Shown: piece by piece, positions 28,083 to 36,535 of the stretch
How the letters are laid out: each line of letters begins with the position of its first letter
Position numbering within the stretch: position 1 is the first letter of the stretch
DNA from: Pirellulales bacterium
GTDB lineage: Bacteria; Planctomycetota; Planctomycetia; Pirellulales; Pirellulaceae
Length of the DNA stretch: 61,974 nucleotides
Direction of reading: 5' to 3'
Assembly: GCA_022451045.1 (NCBI GenBank)
Contig: JAKUOW010000007.1
Coordinates: forward strand, 1 to 61,974
The notes under the pieces: model-generated
Told to the model about the DNA's origin: nothing
Databases searched by the model: none
The model's input: only the letters and a program-made list of their open reading frames with translations
Position numbers and translations under genes: made by a program

Positions 28083-29018
28083 CTACTTAAATGCTCGCCT
28101 CAAAAGATTAAGGCTCTTGGGGATTGCCGTTTCATGGGCTTCCTGACCTTCAAATTCCAGCGAAATGTAACCGTTATATCCAGCAGATTTTAGAATCTTT
28201 GCTACCCGTGAATAATCAATGTCCAGCGTGTACCACGTGCCACCACCGTAATACGTCTTGGCCTGAACATATACCGTCTTCGGCGCCATCATTTCAAACT
28301 GCTCGTATTGCCGCTCGAAAAAATTCCCCGTATCGGCTGTGACCTGGAGCCACGGAGAATCAATGGCATTCACAATATGAAGTACACCTTCCGCAGTCCT
28401 ACCCAGCCCCCAATGATTCTCCAGACCCAGTGTAACTCCACACTCTTCCGCTTTACCAAGGCACTGCTCCAGACTATCGATCACCCACTTAAAACCTTCT
28501 TCGTCGGTATATCCTTCTAACCTCGGTTCGATTCCTTTAGCTGCCATCAAGTCATCAAAGCTCTTGATCGTGCCCCAGCGACCTGTATTAACACGGATCG
28601 TTGGTATTCCAAGGCGATATGCTAACTCAATACACTTCAACGTATGCTGGATATTGCGATCCCGGTATTCTTTATCCGGAGACACGAATCCCTGATGAGT
28701 AGAAAAGCCACACAGATCCAATCCGTTTACAAATGCTCGTTGCTTCAGCATTTGTAGATAGTCGTTATCTTCACGTGTCATCTGCACGTGCAGTATCTCC
28801 ACACCGTCAAAACCAGCCTCAGCAGCTAAATCGATACAATCTTCGATTGGTAACTTTGTATCTTTGCGGTAACGCCAGTACGAATACGTACTGACAGCAA
28901 TTGGATTAGAAGATGTCGTTAGTTTGGCCTTAGCCGCTTCAACGTCGTTTATTCCGATGGATGCACCTGCAGCAACTGCAGTTGTTGCCGCTAAAAACTC
29001 TCGTCTTGAAACAGTCAC
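28083..29018 (-). CDS. Tat-exported sugar phosphate isomerase/epimerase-like TIM barrel
   Basis: AP-endonuclease-2-type TIM barrel. The Tat signal is VSRREFLAATTAVAAGA at residues 3-19. Barrel strands carry metal-ligand-like motifs FDGVEILHVQ, IPTIRVNTG, VTLGLENHWG, LQVTADTGNF and YISLEFEGQE. It has 311 aa. Such exported isomerase-like proteins are numerous in planctomycetes and probably act on sugars outside the cytoplasm, but the substrate is unknown. The start is a GTG at 29018. It is divergent from the HTTM gene. Confidence 0.83.
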   Translation of the reverse strand: MTVSRREFLAATTAVAAGASIGINDVEAAKAKLTTSSNPIAVSTYSYWRYRKDTKLPIEDCIDLAAEAGFDGVEILHVQMTREDNDYLQMLKQRAFVNGLDLCGFSTHQGFVSPDKEYRDRNIQHTLKCIELAYRLGIPTIRVNTGRWGTIKSFDDLMAAKGIEPRLEGYTDEEGFKWVIDSLEQCLGKAEECGVTLGLENHWGLGRTAEGVLHIVNAIDSPWLQVTADTGNFFERQYEQFEMMAPKTVYVQAKTYYGGGTWYTLDIDYSRVAKILKSAGYNGYISLEFEGQEAHETAIPKSLNLLRRAFK

Positions 29019-29070
29019 GCTCTTACCATCATTTTGTCTGTTGTGGAATTCGAATCAATTGCCGTATTGT

Positions 29071-30882
29071 ATGCGGAGTATGAATAGCTTGCAGCAGTCT
29101 TACGTGTTGCAAACTGTTAAGTTTGATGCGTCAGACCGCTTGTTGGAATTTGATTTAAACAACCTGAAAAAGACAGTGCCCAAGTCAGCGGACAACCAGT
29201 CGTACTTCGCCCAAGTCAGCACGCTTGACCTGCGGTCGCTTGCATTAATGCGCATTGGGCTGGCACTCGTATTGATTTATGACCTACTGAACCGCAGCGC
29301 CCACTTTTCAGCACACTATTTGGACTCCGGTGCATTCCCCTACTCGGCTGTTAGTGACTATTACGCCGGTTTTCCAACATGGTCACTGCACACATTGAGT
29401 ACAAGCTCAGCTTACGTTGGCATCCTGATTGGCATACATCTATTGCTGGCCGTGATGCTGCTAGTCGGATGCAAAACCAGACTAGCCACAGTTGGAGTGT
29501 GGATCCTTCAAGCATCTCTTATGGCACGACTTCCGCTAATGACTAACGGTGCTGACGTACTAATGATCGCAGCACTGTTCTGGTCCATGTTTTTGCCACT
29601 GGGGGCACGTTACTCGGTTGATCAACAGAAGCAAATAGCGGATCCTGACAAAAACAGAACAGCAACAGATTCTGTGTTTGGGATTGCCGCATTGGCACTG
29701 GTTACTCAACTTGTGTTGATGTACTTCATCACAGGAATCATGAAGTTCAATGATCACTGGATTCACGGCACAGCATTACAGTCACTCTTTACCGAATCAT
29801 CACTGACAAGACCATTCGGCACCTGGCTCACCGACTTCCCCGCGATTCTCTCGGTCTTAACGATTGGTGTACTGACAATGGAGATCATCGGTCCACTGTT
29901 CTTTCTATCACCATGGAAGACTAGCAGATGTCGGGGACTCGCGTTGATAGGATTCATATCAATGCACATCGGCATTGAACTGACGATGGATGTGCCTCTG
30001 TTTTCATATGTATCCTGTGCAGTCTTGCTGGGATTAGTCCCGTCCACATGGTGGTCAACAAGACGAATGGCAGCTGCGGAACCAATTTCACGGCAAGTTC
30101 TTCCACGGCTGGCTTGCGGCATATGTTTGACAGCCGTTGTGCTCTACAACTTCATGACGGTAATCGACCAGGATCGCACCTGGGCAGGACGAACCACAAG
30201 TACACACATGATTCATCAGTTGAGGTTAGACCAGCAATGGTCCATGTTTGATAATCCTGACATCTACATCTATCGATTCTCGGCGCCTGCCACCTTAGCT
30301 GATGGTCGGCAGCTCGATCTGCTACACGACGACTCAATCGTAAATGGGCTACGTATACGTCCTGATTCAGTGGATACGTTCACATCACAGCGTTGGATGC
30401 TGGCTCTACGTCAGTTGGTTAGCCCGAGTTACCAAATGTTTGCAGCACAAGCCTGTGAATACCTTATGAGTAATCCAGATGAAGTGATTCCCGGCCTCAA
30501 TTCGGATTCCATATTGAGTCTCGAACTGTCAGTTTATGTTGGCGCTGAGAAATCAATATCTTCCAACGAACCTCAATTACTTGCATACGTTGAACGACAT
30601 GCCGATGGATCATACAAGAACGGAATGAGGCACGGTCTTTGGGTCACCAAGCATGCCAATGGAAACCAACAGTCAACAGGGCGATATGAACATGGGCTCG
30701 AACAGGGCGAGTGGAAGTATTTCGACAAGAGTGGTGCTATCGAGGCCAAGGGGCCTTTTGTAGACGGCAAGCTTCATGGAAACTGGACCTTTTACTATAG
30801 TGACGGTCAATCCGTCGACGTTCTTTACCGTGACGATCAACAAGTTAAACAAGCAACGACCGAAAACGGTCGACTGCATTAG
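29071..30882 (+). CDS. HTTM-domain membrane protein fused to MORN-like repeats
   Basis: The N-terminal two thirds is a multi-pass HTTM (vitamin-K-dependent carboxylase-like) domain: LDLRSLALMRIGLALVLIYD, then about eight more helices to residue 375 or so. The C-terminal 90 residues carry MORN/YwqK-like repeats (KNGMRHGLWVTKHANGNQQ, HGLEQGEWKYFDKSG, DGKLHGNWTFYYSDGQ). The chosen ATG is 29071 (603 aa), with 29080 as an alternative. The in-frame start at 28924 is inside the divergent TIM-barrel gene. Function unknown; a membrane carboxylase or lipid-linked role is only suggested by the domain. Confidence 0.75.
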   Translation: MRSMNSLQQSYVLQTVKFDASDRLLEFDLNNLKKTVPKSADNQSYFAQVSTLDLRSLALMRIGLALVLIYDLLNRSAHFSAHYLDSGAFPYSAVSDYYAGFPTWSLHTLSTSSAYVGILIGIHLLLAVMLLVGCKTRLATVGVWILQASLMARLPLMTNGADVLMIAALFWSMFLPLGARYSVDQQKQIADPDKNRTATDSVFGIAALALVTQLVLMYFITGIMKFNDHWIHGTALQSLFTESSLTRPFGTWLTDFPAILSVLTIGVLTMEIIGPLFFLSPWKTSRCRGLALIGFISMHIGIELTMDVPLFSYVSCAVLLGLVPSTWWSTRRMAAAEPISRQVLPRLACGICLTAVVLYNFMTVIDQDRTWAGRTTSTHMIHQLRLDQQWSMFDNPDIYIYRFSAPATLADGRQLDLLHDDSIVNGLRIRPDSVDTFTSQRWMLALRQLVSPSYQMFAAQACEYLMSNPDEVIPGLNSDSILSLELSVYVGAEKSISSNEPQLLAYVERHADGSYKNGMRHGLWVTKHANGNQQSTGRYEHGLEQGEWKYFDKSGAIEAKGPFVDGKLHGNWTFYYSDGQSVDVLYRDDQQVKQATTENGRLH

Positions 30883-30908
30883 AATCTCCTACTAGCCAAA
30901 GCAAGACG

Positions 30909-31403
30909 ATGCCATTTGCTGAAATCCAATTCGACGGAATCGATGGATTCCTTGGAACAAATGCCTCCCTGATGCTCGACGTCGTATTTGTCGCCATGTT
31001 CCTGGTAGTACCGGTGCTGATATACAGCATCAGGCTTGCCAAGCAGGGAAAGTATCAACTACATAAGCAGATTCAAATTGCAACCGCGTCAGTGTTGCTC
31101 GCCGCAGTCATTGCCTTTGAAGTCGATATGCGTTTTTTCACAGATTGGGAATTGCGTGCTGATCCGAATGGCGAAGGATTGACAGGCGCTTGGATTGCGC
31201 TAGGCATACACCTGTGTTTCGCCATCCCTACACCAATTCTCTGGATTGTGATCATTGTGAAAGCGCTAAAGCACTTCCCCAAGCCGCCGATTCCGAATGA
31301 ACACAGCGATGCCCACAAGCGACGTGCTCGCATTGGAGCATATGGCATGATCCTGACTTCCATTACCGGCTGGATCTTCTACTACGTCGCTTTTATTGCA
31401 TAA
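30909..31403 (+). CDS. DUF420-family membrane protein
   Basis: 164 residues with four hydrophobic segments and conserved His residues (LHKQIQIA, IHLCFAIPTPILW, AHKRRARIG), matching the DUF420/YozB family as I know it. The family often sits near respiratory genes and may be linked to cytochrome oxidase assembly or heme. It follows the HTTM gene by 26 bp, so they probably share a transcript, and is convergent with leuA. Confidence 0.72.
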   Translation: MPFAEIQFDGIDGFLGTNASLMLDVVFVAMFLVVPVLIYSIRLAKQGKYQLHKQIQIATASVLLAAVIAFEVDMRFFTDWELRADPNGEGLTGAWIALGIHLCFAIPTPILWIVIIVKALKHFPKPPIPNEHSDAHKRRARIGAYGMILTSITGWIFYYVAFIA

Positions 31404-31457
31404 GTACGTGGGCAAGGTTGGACGCGCAATATCGGATACGTGACATCTGAAAGCAGA

Positions 31458-32975
31458 TTAACTGGTAATGATCCGGTTCACTGCATCCAGGATCGCCAGG
31501 ATACTTGCCTCAATCGTATCGGTCGAAACGCCGCGTCCACGATAGGTGACACCCTTGTGGAAAATCTCTACCTGAACGGATCCTTGAGCATCTCGACCAA
31601 GGGTCGCACTGCGAACCTGAAAGTCCTTGCATAGCAACTCGAGGCCTGTAATCTTTTCCACTGCGTTAAATGCAGCGTCAATCGGACCATCACCTTCTTC
31701 CCATGATTCGCTGAATTGCTCACCGTCTTTCTCCAGAGTCACGGTCACTTTCGGAGCATCACCCGTGGAAGAATTAGCAGTAAATGAAACGAACGACCAG
31801 GCGGGTTCACCATCGCCGCGAATCTGCTGTTGCACCAGAGCAACGATATCACCATCGTAGATTTCTTTTTTCTTATCAGCGAGTTTCTTAAATTCCTCAA
31901 ACACGGCCTGCAGCTGCTCCCCATTGAGGTTGAAGCCAAGCTCTCTTGCCCGGTCACCCAATGCAGCTCTGCCACTGTGTTTTCCCAGTACCAAATCCGT
32001 CTTGGCAAAGCCAACGTCCTCCGGCCGCATGATCTCATATGTTGTGCGTTCTTTAAGCATGCCGTCCTGATGAATACCTGCTTCATGTGCAAAGGCATTC
32101 CGGCCAACAATCGCTTTGTTTCGCTGCACGACCATACCGGTGATCGACGTCAGCAAGCGGCTGGTAGGAACCAGTCGCTCGGTGTTGATGTTCGTTGACA
32201 AGTTAAAGTAGTCTTCGCGAGTTCGCATCGCCATGACAACTTCTTCAAGGCTGCAGTTTCCTGCGCGTTCACCAATACCATTAACTGTGCATTCAATTTG
32301 ACCTGCACCGTTGGCCTCAGCTGACAAAGTATTGGACACCGCGAGCCCAAGATCATTGTGACAGTGAATACTGATGGTCGCTTTATCCATATTCGGAACT
32401 CGATCAACAAGCATCTTGATGGTCGCACCCATCTGTTCAGGTACTGCATACCCAACGGTATCCGGAATATTTACTGTCGTTGCACCTGCATCGATGGCAG
32501 CTTCCACAACTTCGCAAAGGAAATCATGTTCCGTTCTAGCAGCATCTTCCGGCGAAAACTCAACGTCATCACAGTAGCCAACCGCACGTTTTACACCATC
32601 AACAGCTCTCTGAATGATCTCTTCACGAGACATACGGAGCTTGAATTCGCGATGGATGGCACTGGTGGCAAGAAACACATGAATGCGAGACTGCTCAGCT
32701 CCTTTAAGGGCTTCCCATGCGCGATCGATGTCTGCTTCATGACAACGTGCCAGTCCGCAGAACGTGGCGCCACGCATGGTATTTGAAATCTCTCTCACTG
32801 CTTCGAAGTCACCAGGGGATGCAATGGGAAATCCCGCTTCAATTACATCTACACCCAGATCAATGAGTGCCTGTGCAAGCTCCAGTTTTTCTGAAAGATT
32901 CATACTACAACCTGGAGACTGCTCGCCATCACGAAGGGTTGTATCGAAGATTGTGATTTGTCTATTGTCGGACAT
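31458..32975 (-). CDS. leuA: 2-isopropylmalate synthase
   Basis: First committed step of leucine synthesis: condenses acetyl-CoA with 2-ketoisovalerate. From the ATG at 32975 (505 aa; AGGACC upstream) the HMGL-like barrel begins FDTTLRDGEQSPG, with VIEAGFPIASPGD, HCHNDLGLAVSNTL and GIGERAGNCSLEEV. The linker has GKHSGRAAL. The C-terminal LeuA dimer regulatory domain (about residues 380-505), the site of leucine feedback inhibition, is complete. In-frame ATGs at 32999 and 33029 are less likely. A 217-nt gap separates the start from an upstream attenuator terminator, so control is both by attenuation and by feedback. Confidence 0.95.
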   Translation of the reverse strand: MSDNRQITIFDTTLRDGEQSPGCSMNLSEKLELAQALIDLGVDVIEAGFPIASPGDFEAVREISNTMRGATFCGLARCHEADIDRAWEALKGAEQSRIHVFLATSAIHREFKLRMSREEIIQRAVDGVKRAVGYCDDVEFSPEDAARTEHDFLCEVVEAAIDAGATTVNIPDTVGYAVPEQMGATIKMLVDRVPNMDKATISIHCHNDLGLAVSNTLSAEANGAGQIECTVNGIGERAGNCSLEEVVMAMRTREDYFNLSTNINTERLVPTSRLLTSITGMVVQRNKAIVGRNAFAHEAGIHQDGMLKERTTYEIMRPEDVGFAKTDLVLGKHSGRAALGDRARELGFNLNGEQLQAVFEEFKKLADKKKEIYDGDIVALVQQQIRGDGEPAWSFVSFTANSSTGDAPKVTVTLEKDGEQFSESWEEGDGPIDAAFNAVEKITGLELLCKDFQVRSATLGRDAQGSVQVEIFHKGVTYRGRGVSTDTIEASILAILDAVNRIITS

Positions 32976-33192
32976 TTTCTTGGTCCTGTTACTTGTCATG
33001 TTGTGTTCACTATTCTTGCCGGCACGCACGTCCCGGGGTCACGCTGGAAGGCGCAACTCTACAAAGCCGAATGCCGGTCCCTGACCGGCGCGGGAAGCAA
33101 CAGACCTGATCGTGAGACGATGGCTCTTCTGATTATCCAGTTGATTCGTTGGCTCATTTTTGTATATCGTTCGCGGAACTTGGTAATGAAAC

Positions 33193-33218
33193 AAAAAAAC
33201 CCGAGGTGTTACCTCGGG
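33193..33218 (-). terminator. Attenuator terminator in the leuA leader
   Basis: On the minus strand CCCGAGGT (33218-33211) pairs perfectly with ACCTCGGG (33207-33200) over a 3-nt loop, followed by seven T (33199-33193). The only minus-strand gene above it is the leucine-rich leader ORF, so it must end a leader transcript before leuA. Confidence 0.9.
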
Positions 33219-33258
33219 AATGTGTTAATAGTAAAGAGTTTTTCGTTCACACATCCCC
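33216..33258 (-). promoter_or_regulatory. Candidate antiterminator of the leuA attenuator
   Basis: GGGGATGTGT (33258-33249), starting at the last base of the leader stop codon, can pair with ACACATTCCC (33225-33216): ten pairs with one G-U. The 3' arm includes the CCC that starts the terminator stem, so the two structures exclude each other. A ribosome at the leader stop would cover the 5' arm. Confidence 0.7.
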
Positions 33259-33323
33259 TATGGCTTGTCCAATGCAAGCAATAGCAAAAGATCGAGTTGA
33301 AGTAACAGGTTATTGGTAGACAT
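33258..33323 (-). CDS. leuL: Leucine-rich leader peptide of leuA (leuL-like)
   Basis: A 21-codon ORF plus TAG, too short for ordinary ORF calling. It starts at the ATG at 33323 with CAGGA seven bases upstream. Ten of 21 residues are leucine: codons 6-8, 10, 12-16 and 18, using CTG, TTA, CTT, CTC, TTG and CTA. Five consecutive Leu codons sit at 12-16. The stop lies 32 nt before the antiterminator 3' arm. The peptide itself has no expected function; its translation senses charged tRNA-Leu. Ribosome stalling at Leu codons would free the antiterminator and let transcription reach leuA. Confidence 0.85.
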   Translation of the reverse strand: MSTNNLLLQLDLLLLLALDKP

Positions 33324-33357
33324 TTGACAATCCTGTTGGTTGGTTCATCTATTTGCA

Positions 33358-33386
33358 ACTCTAGTGTAGTAATCGGAAGTCTGCAA
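33358..33386 (-). promoter_or_regulatory. Possible promoter of the leuA leader
   Basis: TTGCAG (33386-33381), a 17-nt spacer and TAGAGT (33363-33358) on the minus strand, about 35 nt above the leader ATG. Matches to the -35 and -10 consensus are partial. Confidence 0.35.
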
Positions 33387-33508
33387 CGGTTAATCAATCC
33401 GGATTTGTATATTGGCCCAAGAACTATACCCCCTGCGCAACACGATGAGTCGACTGTTAGAATCAACGTAAACGAGTCATTGATAAAGTCTTTGGAGCTA
33501 TTTGCCAA

Positions 33509-34120
33509 ATGAAGAAGATTCTGATTATCGCCGCACTATTAAGCTATTCCAGCATGGCAACCGCGGGAGAATTCAATCCCGTTCTGGATATAGGAGATGA
33601 TGCGCCAAAGTGGGAAAAACTGCCCTCAATCACAGATAAGGAAATAGCATTTGATCACTTCAAGAAACACAAGATTCTGGTGGTCGCATTCACATGTAAT
33701 AGCTGTCCATATGCTGTCGATTATGAAGACCGTTTAGTCGCATTTGCCGAGAAATACGCCGCTTCAGACTCAGGAGTTGGATTCGTCGCGATCAATGTGA
33801 ATAAAATCCCCGAAGATAATTTGGATGCCATGAAGGAGCGTGCAAAAGAAAAGGGATTCAACTTCCCATACCTTTACGATGACACTCAACAAATTGCTCA
33901 GAAATATGGCGCTGGTTATACCCCGGAATTCTTTGTCTTAAACGAGAAGCGACAGGTTGTTTATATGGGTGCCTTTGATGATAGCCCGGATGCTACGAAG
34001 GTTAAGAAACAATGGGTGGAAATCGCCATTGCCGCTACTAAATCCGGTGAAGAGATTAAGACGCCGGAGACCATCGCAATTGGATGTCGAATCCGATTTG
34101 AAAGACGGCGACGTAAATAG
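33509..34120 (+). CDS. Secreted thioredoxin-like/AhpC-TSA protein
   Basis: Exported redoxin with a signal peptide (about residues 1-19, ending ATAG) and a thioredoxin fold. The active site is CNSC at residues 63-66, followed by PYAVDYEDR. VGFVAINVN, PYLYDDTQQIAQKYGA and TPEFFVLNEK complete the fold, and the C-terminal GCRIRF carries the extra Cys typical of this planctomycete group. It is 203 residues long. Likely a periplasmic thiol-disulfide reductase. RBS GGAG upstream. It is divergent from leuA. Confidence 0.83.
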   Translation: MKKILIIAALLSYSSMATAGEFNPVLDIGDDAPKWEKLPSITDKEIAFDHFKKHKILVVAFTCNSCPYAVDYEDRLVAFAEKYAASDSGVGFVAINVNKIPEDNLDAMKERAKEKGFNFPYLYDDTQQIAQKYGAGYTPEFFVLNEKRQVVYMGAFDDSPDATKVKKQWVEIAIAATKSGEEIKTPETIAIGCRIRFERRRRK

Positions 34121-34149
34121 TTACAACTGCATTCACTTGATATGTTATC

Positions 34150-34174
34150 CGCGTGTCTAGTAATTAGACGCGCG
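34150..34174. terminator. Hairpin between the redoxin and dehydrogenase genes
   Basis: CGCGTGTCTA and TAGACGCGCG form a 10-bp stem with one G-U pair and a 5-nt loop, without a U-tract. Confidence 0.35.
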
Positions 34175-34196
34175 GTGGCCACCACCGGAATAACCA

Positions 34197-35291
34197 ATGA
34201 AATCCATCGCTGCGTTCAAAGGTCAGCAGAATCCAGTTCTGGTTGATCCAATTAGCCCGGAACCACTAAGCAGCAATCAGGTACGCTGTGAAACTGTGCT
34301 GCTTGGAATTTGTGGAACAGACCGGGAAATACTTCATTCACTTACTCCCGGTTGCCCTGAAAGTGACGACTTTCTCGTGCTGGGACATGAATGTCTTGCA
34401 CGAGTTGTAGAAACAGCAAATGACGTCGACGGATTAAACCCGGGAGACTTAGTGGTACCGGCGGTACGAAGACCCGCAGGAGTCGATGCTTCTGTAATCC
34501 AGCGACGGGTCGATATGATGCCATGGGGTTGCTACGTCGAAAGAGGAATCGTCGGAGAACATGGATTCTCCCTGCCAACATGGAATGATCAGCCGGATTT
34601 CCTGTTTCATGTGCCGGAGCATATCGCTGAAGTGGCCGTACTGGCAGAGCCCATCTCTGTGTCAGAGAAAGCTGTCCGTGAAGCTGAACAAATTCAAGCT
34701 GCGCGATTAGGTGACATCTGGCAGCAACGCCCACCGCGGGTATTAGTGACCGGTTTAGGTCCAATCGCTTTTGCAGCCGTGATTGCATGTCGATCCCGTG
34801 ATTGGCCTGTAACGGTTTACGGCAGAGATCCAGATGACTCCTTTCGTGCAAGCCTTGCAACAGAGTTCGATGCAAAATATCTGAATCAGGACGACTGGAA
34901 TTGGGATGATGCTGATCTGGATCGTGACGGCTTTGACCTCATTCTTGAATGTACTGGCAGTGATCAGGTAGCCATAAAAACGGCTCTCGCACTTAGCTCT
35001 TGTGGAATAATGGTTTGGGAGGGCTGCTCACGGACACCCGAGGCGGCAGATCACAATCTTTCATTAATCATGAGAAATGCAATCCTACGAAACCATGTCT
35101 TCCTCGGCACTGTCAATAATGCTCCACAAGACATGCAAAGTGGCGTGGACTTCCTCGTCTCTCTTGATGACAAATACGGGCACGCGATTCGAAAAATGAT
35201 CACCAACCGCGTAACACCGGAAAACTCACTCTGGCATTATCAAAACCGTGAGCCACAGGGTATCAAAACGATTGTTGAATACAGCGTCTAG
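34197..35291 (+). CDS. Glucose 1-dehydrogenase-like zinc alcohol dehydrogenase (MDR)
   Basis: Medium-chain dehydrogenase close to the archaeal glucose dehydrogenase type. Catalytic-zinc residues are Cys39 (GICGTDREI) and His64/Glu65 (LGHECL), with GIVGEHGF and AEPISVSEKA as in that subgroup. The Rossmann motif is VLVTGLGPIAFAA. It has 364 aa. It would oxidise an aldose with NAD(P). Its stop and that of the D-amino-acid dehydrogenase share the same CTAG on opposite strands. Confidence 0.8.
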   Translation: MKSIAAFKGQQNPVLVDPISPEPLSSNQVRCETVLLGICGTDREILHSLTPGCPESDDFLVLGHECLARVVETANDVDGLNPGDLVVPAVRRPAGVDASVIQRRVDMMPWGCYVERGIVGEHGFSLPTWNDQPDFLFHVPEHIAEVAVLAEPISVSEKAVREAEQIQAARLGDIWQQRPPRVLVTGLGPIAFAAVIACRSRDWPVTVYGRDPDDSFRASLATEFDAKYLNQDDWNWDDADLDRDGFDLILECTGSDQVAIKTALALSSCGIMVWEGCSRTPEAADHNLSLIMRNAILRNHVFLGTVNNAPQDMQSGVDFLVSLDDKYGHAIRKMITNRVTPENSLWHYQNREPQGIKTIVEYSV

Positions 35292-36535
35292 CGGCCAATC
35301 CGGTAAGGCGTCGGATCAATAAACGGCCTTTCATCACTCATGAGTTCTGCTACCAAACGACCGGTTGCAGGCGCCATCGATAGTCCAAGCATATTGTGCC
35401 CTGCCGCAACAAACAGATTCTTAATGGATGGCACCGGTCCGATAAAGGGTAGTCCGTCATACGTCATCGGCCGCCAGCCGTACCATTGTTCATGTAATTC
35501 GTCACCAAACGGCTCACGCATGTAGACTTCCGCACTCTTGCGAATCAAGTTGATTCGTTTTTGGTTAATGCGAGTATCAAACCCTGAAAACTCCATCGTT
35601 GATCCAAGGCGATACCCAGTATTCATTGGCGTCACCGCGATTTTATGTTCTGGAAACAACATCGGTATTTCCGGACAGATCGAAGGTCGGGACATTGTGA
35701 TTGAATAGCCTTTACCCGGCTCAATCGACAATCGCACACCAATCTGCCGTTTCATTTGAGCTGCGACTGCACCTGTTGCAACAAGAACAGCGTCCGCATC
35801 AAAATTACCTGATGATGTTTCTGCGGAGACCACCGATCCTTGGCGCACATCGAGTCCCTGCATTTCAGTATTCTCATGAATCTGAACACCTGCTTCCGTA
35901 AGTATCCGCTTCCATTCAGACATCAATCGATCAGGCCGCAAATGCCCATCGTCTTGGTAGTACCATGCACCCGCAACAGAATCCTTGAGGGACGGATCCA
36001 AACTGTGCAATTCCTGGGATTCCAGACGCTGCGCTGTTAGCCCGAATTCATCACTGAGTGTTTCATCGGTCGATGAGTATGCGTCGAGCCCTTTAAGACT
36101 TTGAAAAACATATAGCAAACCCCTGTGCTGCCATTCACAATCAATTTCTAACCGGTCAAACAATTGCTGATACATCAGCATAGATGGTTCCAGTAAGGCC
36201 ATTCTTCCATGAGCGGACCGGATCATATCACGCGGGTTACAGCGGAGTGCGAATTTCAGTAACCATGACCAAAGTCGTGGGGTCAGTCGAGGCTTGATGT
36301 ATAGCGGAGATCTACCACGGCACATCGCTGCCAAAGTCTTACGTATGGCGCCGGGAGAGGCTAATGGTAGAACGTCACTAGGACAAATTAGTCCACAGTT
36401 TCCATGAGAGCAGCCACCACCAATCGAATCTTTCTCGATCAGCGTAACATCCCAATTGCGCTCTGAGAGATAGTACGCAGACGTGACGCCAATTACACCA
36501 CCGCCTACAATGAGCGCCCGACGTCGCTGAGTCAT
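35288..36535 (-). CDS. FAD-dependent D-amino-acid dehydrogenase, likely D-hydroxyproline dehydrogenase
   Basis: DadA/DAO-family flavoprotein. The FAD-binding motif is VGGGVIGVTSAYYL at the N-terminus, GGGCSHGNCGLICPS follows, and the C-terminal WRPMTYDGLPFIGP and GHNMLGLSMAPATG are typical. It has 415 aa. Its start overlaps the stop of the hydroxyproline-epimerase gene by 4 bp (ATGA), which points to oxidation of cis-4-hydroxy-D-proline to pyrroline-4-hydroxy-2-carboxylate. Substrate is inferred from context; a general D-amino-acid dehydrogenase is the alternative. Confidence 0.82.
   Translation of the reverse strand: MTQRRRALIVGGGVIGVTSAYYLSERNWDVTLIEKDSIGGGCSHGNCGLICPSDVLPLASPGAIRKTLAAMCRGRSPLYIKPRLTPRLWSWLLKFALRCNPRDMIRSAHGRMALLEPSMLMYQQLFDRLEIDCEWQHRGLLYVFQSLKGLDAYSSTDETLSDEFGLTAQRLESQELHSLDPSLKDSVAGAWYYQDDGHLRPDRLMSEWKRILTEAGVQIHENTEMQGLDVRQGSVVSAETSSGNFDADAVLVATGAVAAQMKRQIGVRLSIEPGKGYSITMSRPSICPEIPMLFPEHKIAVTPMNTGYRLGSTMEFSGFDTRINQKRINLIRKSAEVYMREPFGDELHEQWYGWRPMTYDGLPFIGPVPSIKNLFVAAGHNMLGLSMAPATGRLVAELMSDERPFIDPTPYRIGR

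Noticed and set aside
33225-33254. Nine-codon ORF (ATG at 33254) just before the leuA attenuator terminator
   Set aside because: Only one Leu codon, no properly spaced RBS, and it lies inside the antiterminator arms.
33209-33508. 99-codon minus-strand frame above leuA
   Set aside because: It overlaps the start of the redoxin gene, has no protein-like composition, and is in a different frame from the leucine-rich leader ORF, which explains the region better.
35288-35291. Shared CTAG stop codons of two convergent genes
   Set aside because: Both ORFs end naturally there; it is an economical convergent overlap, not evidence of a fusion or frameshift.
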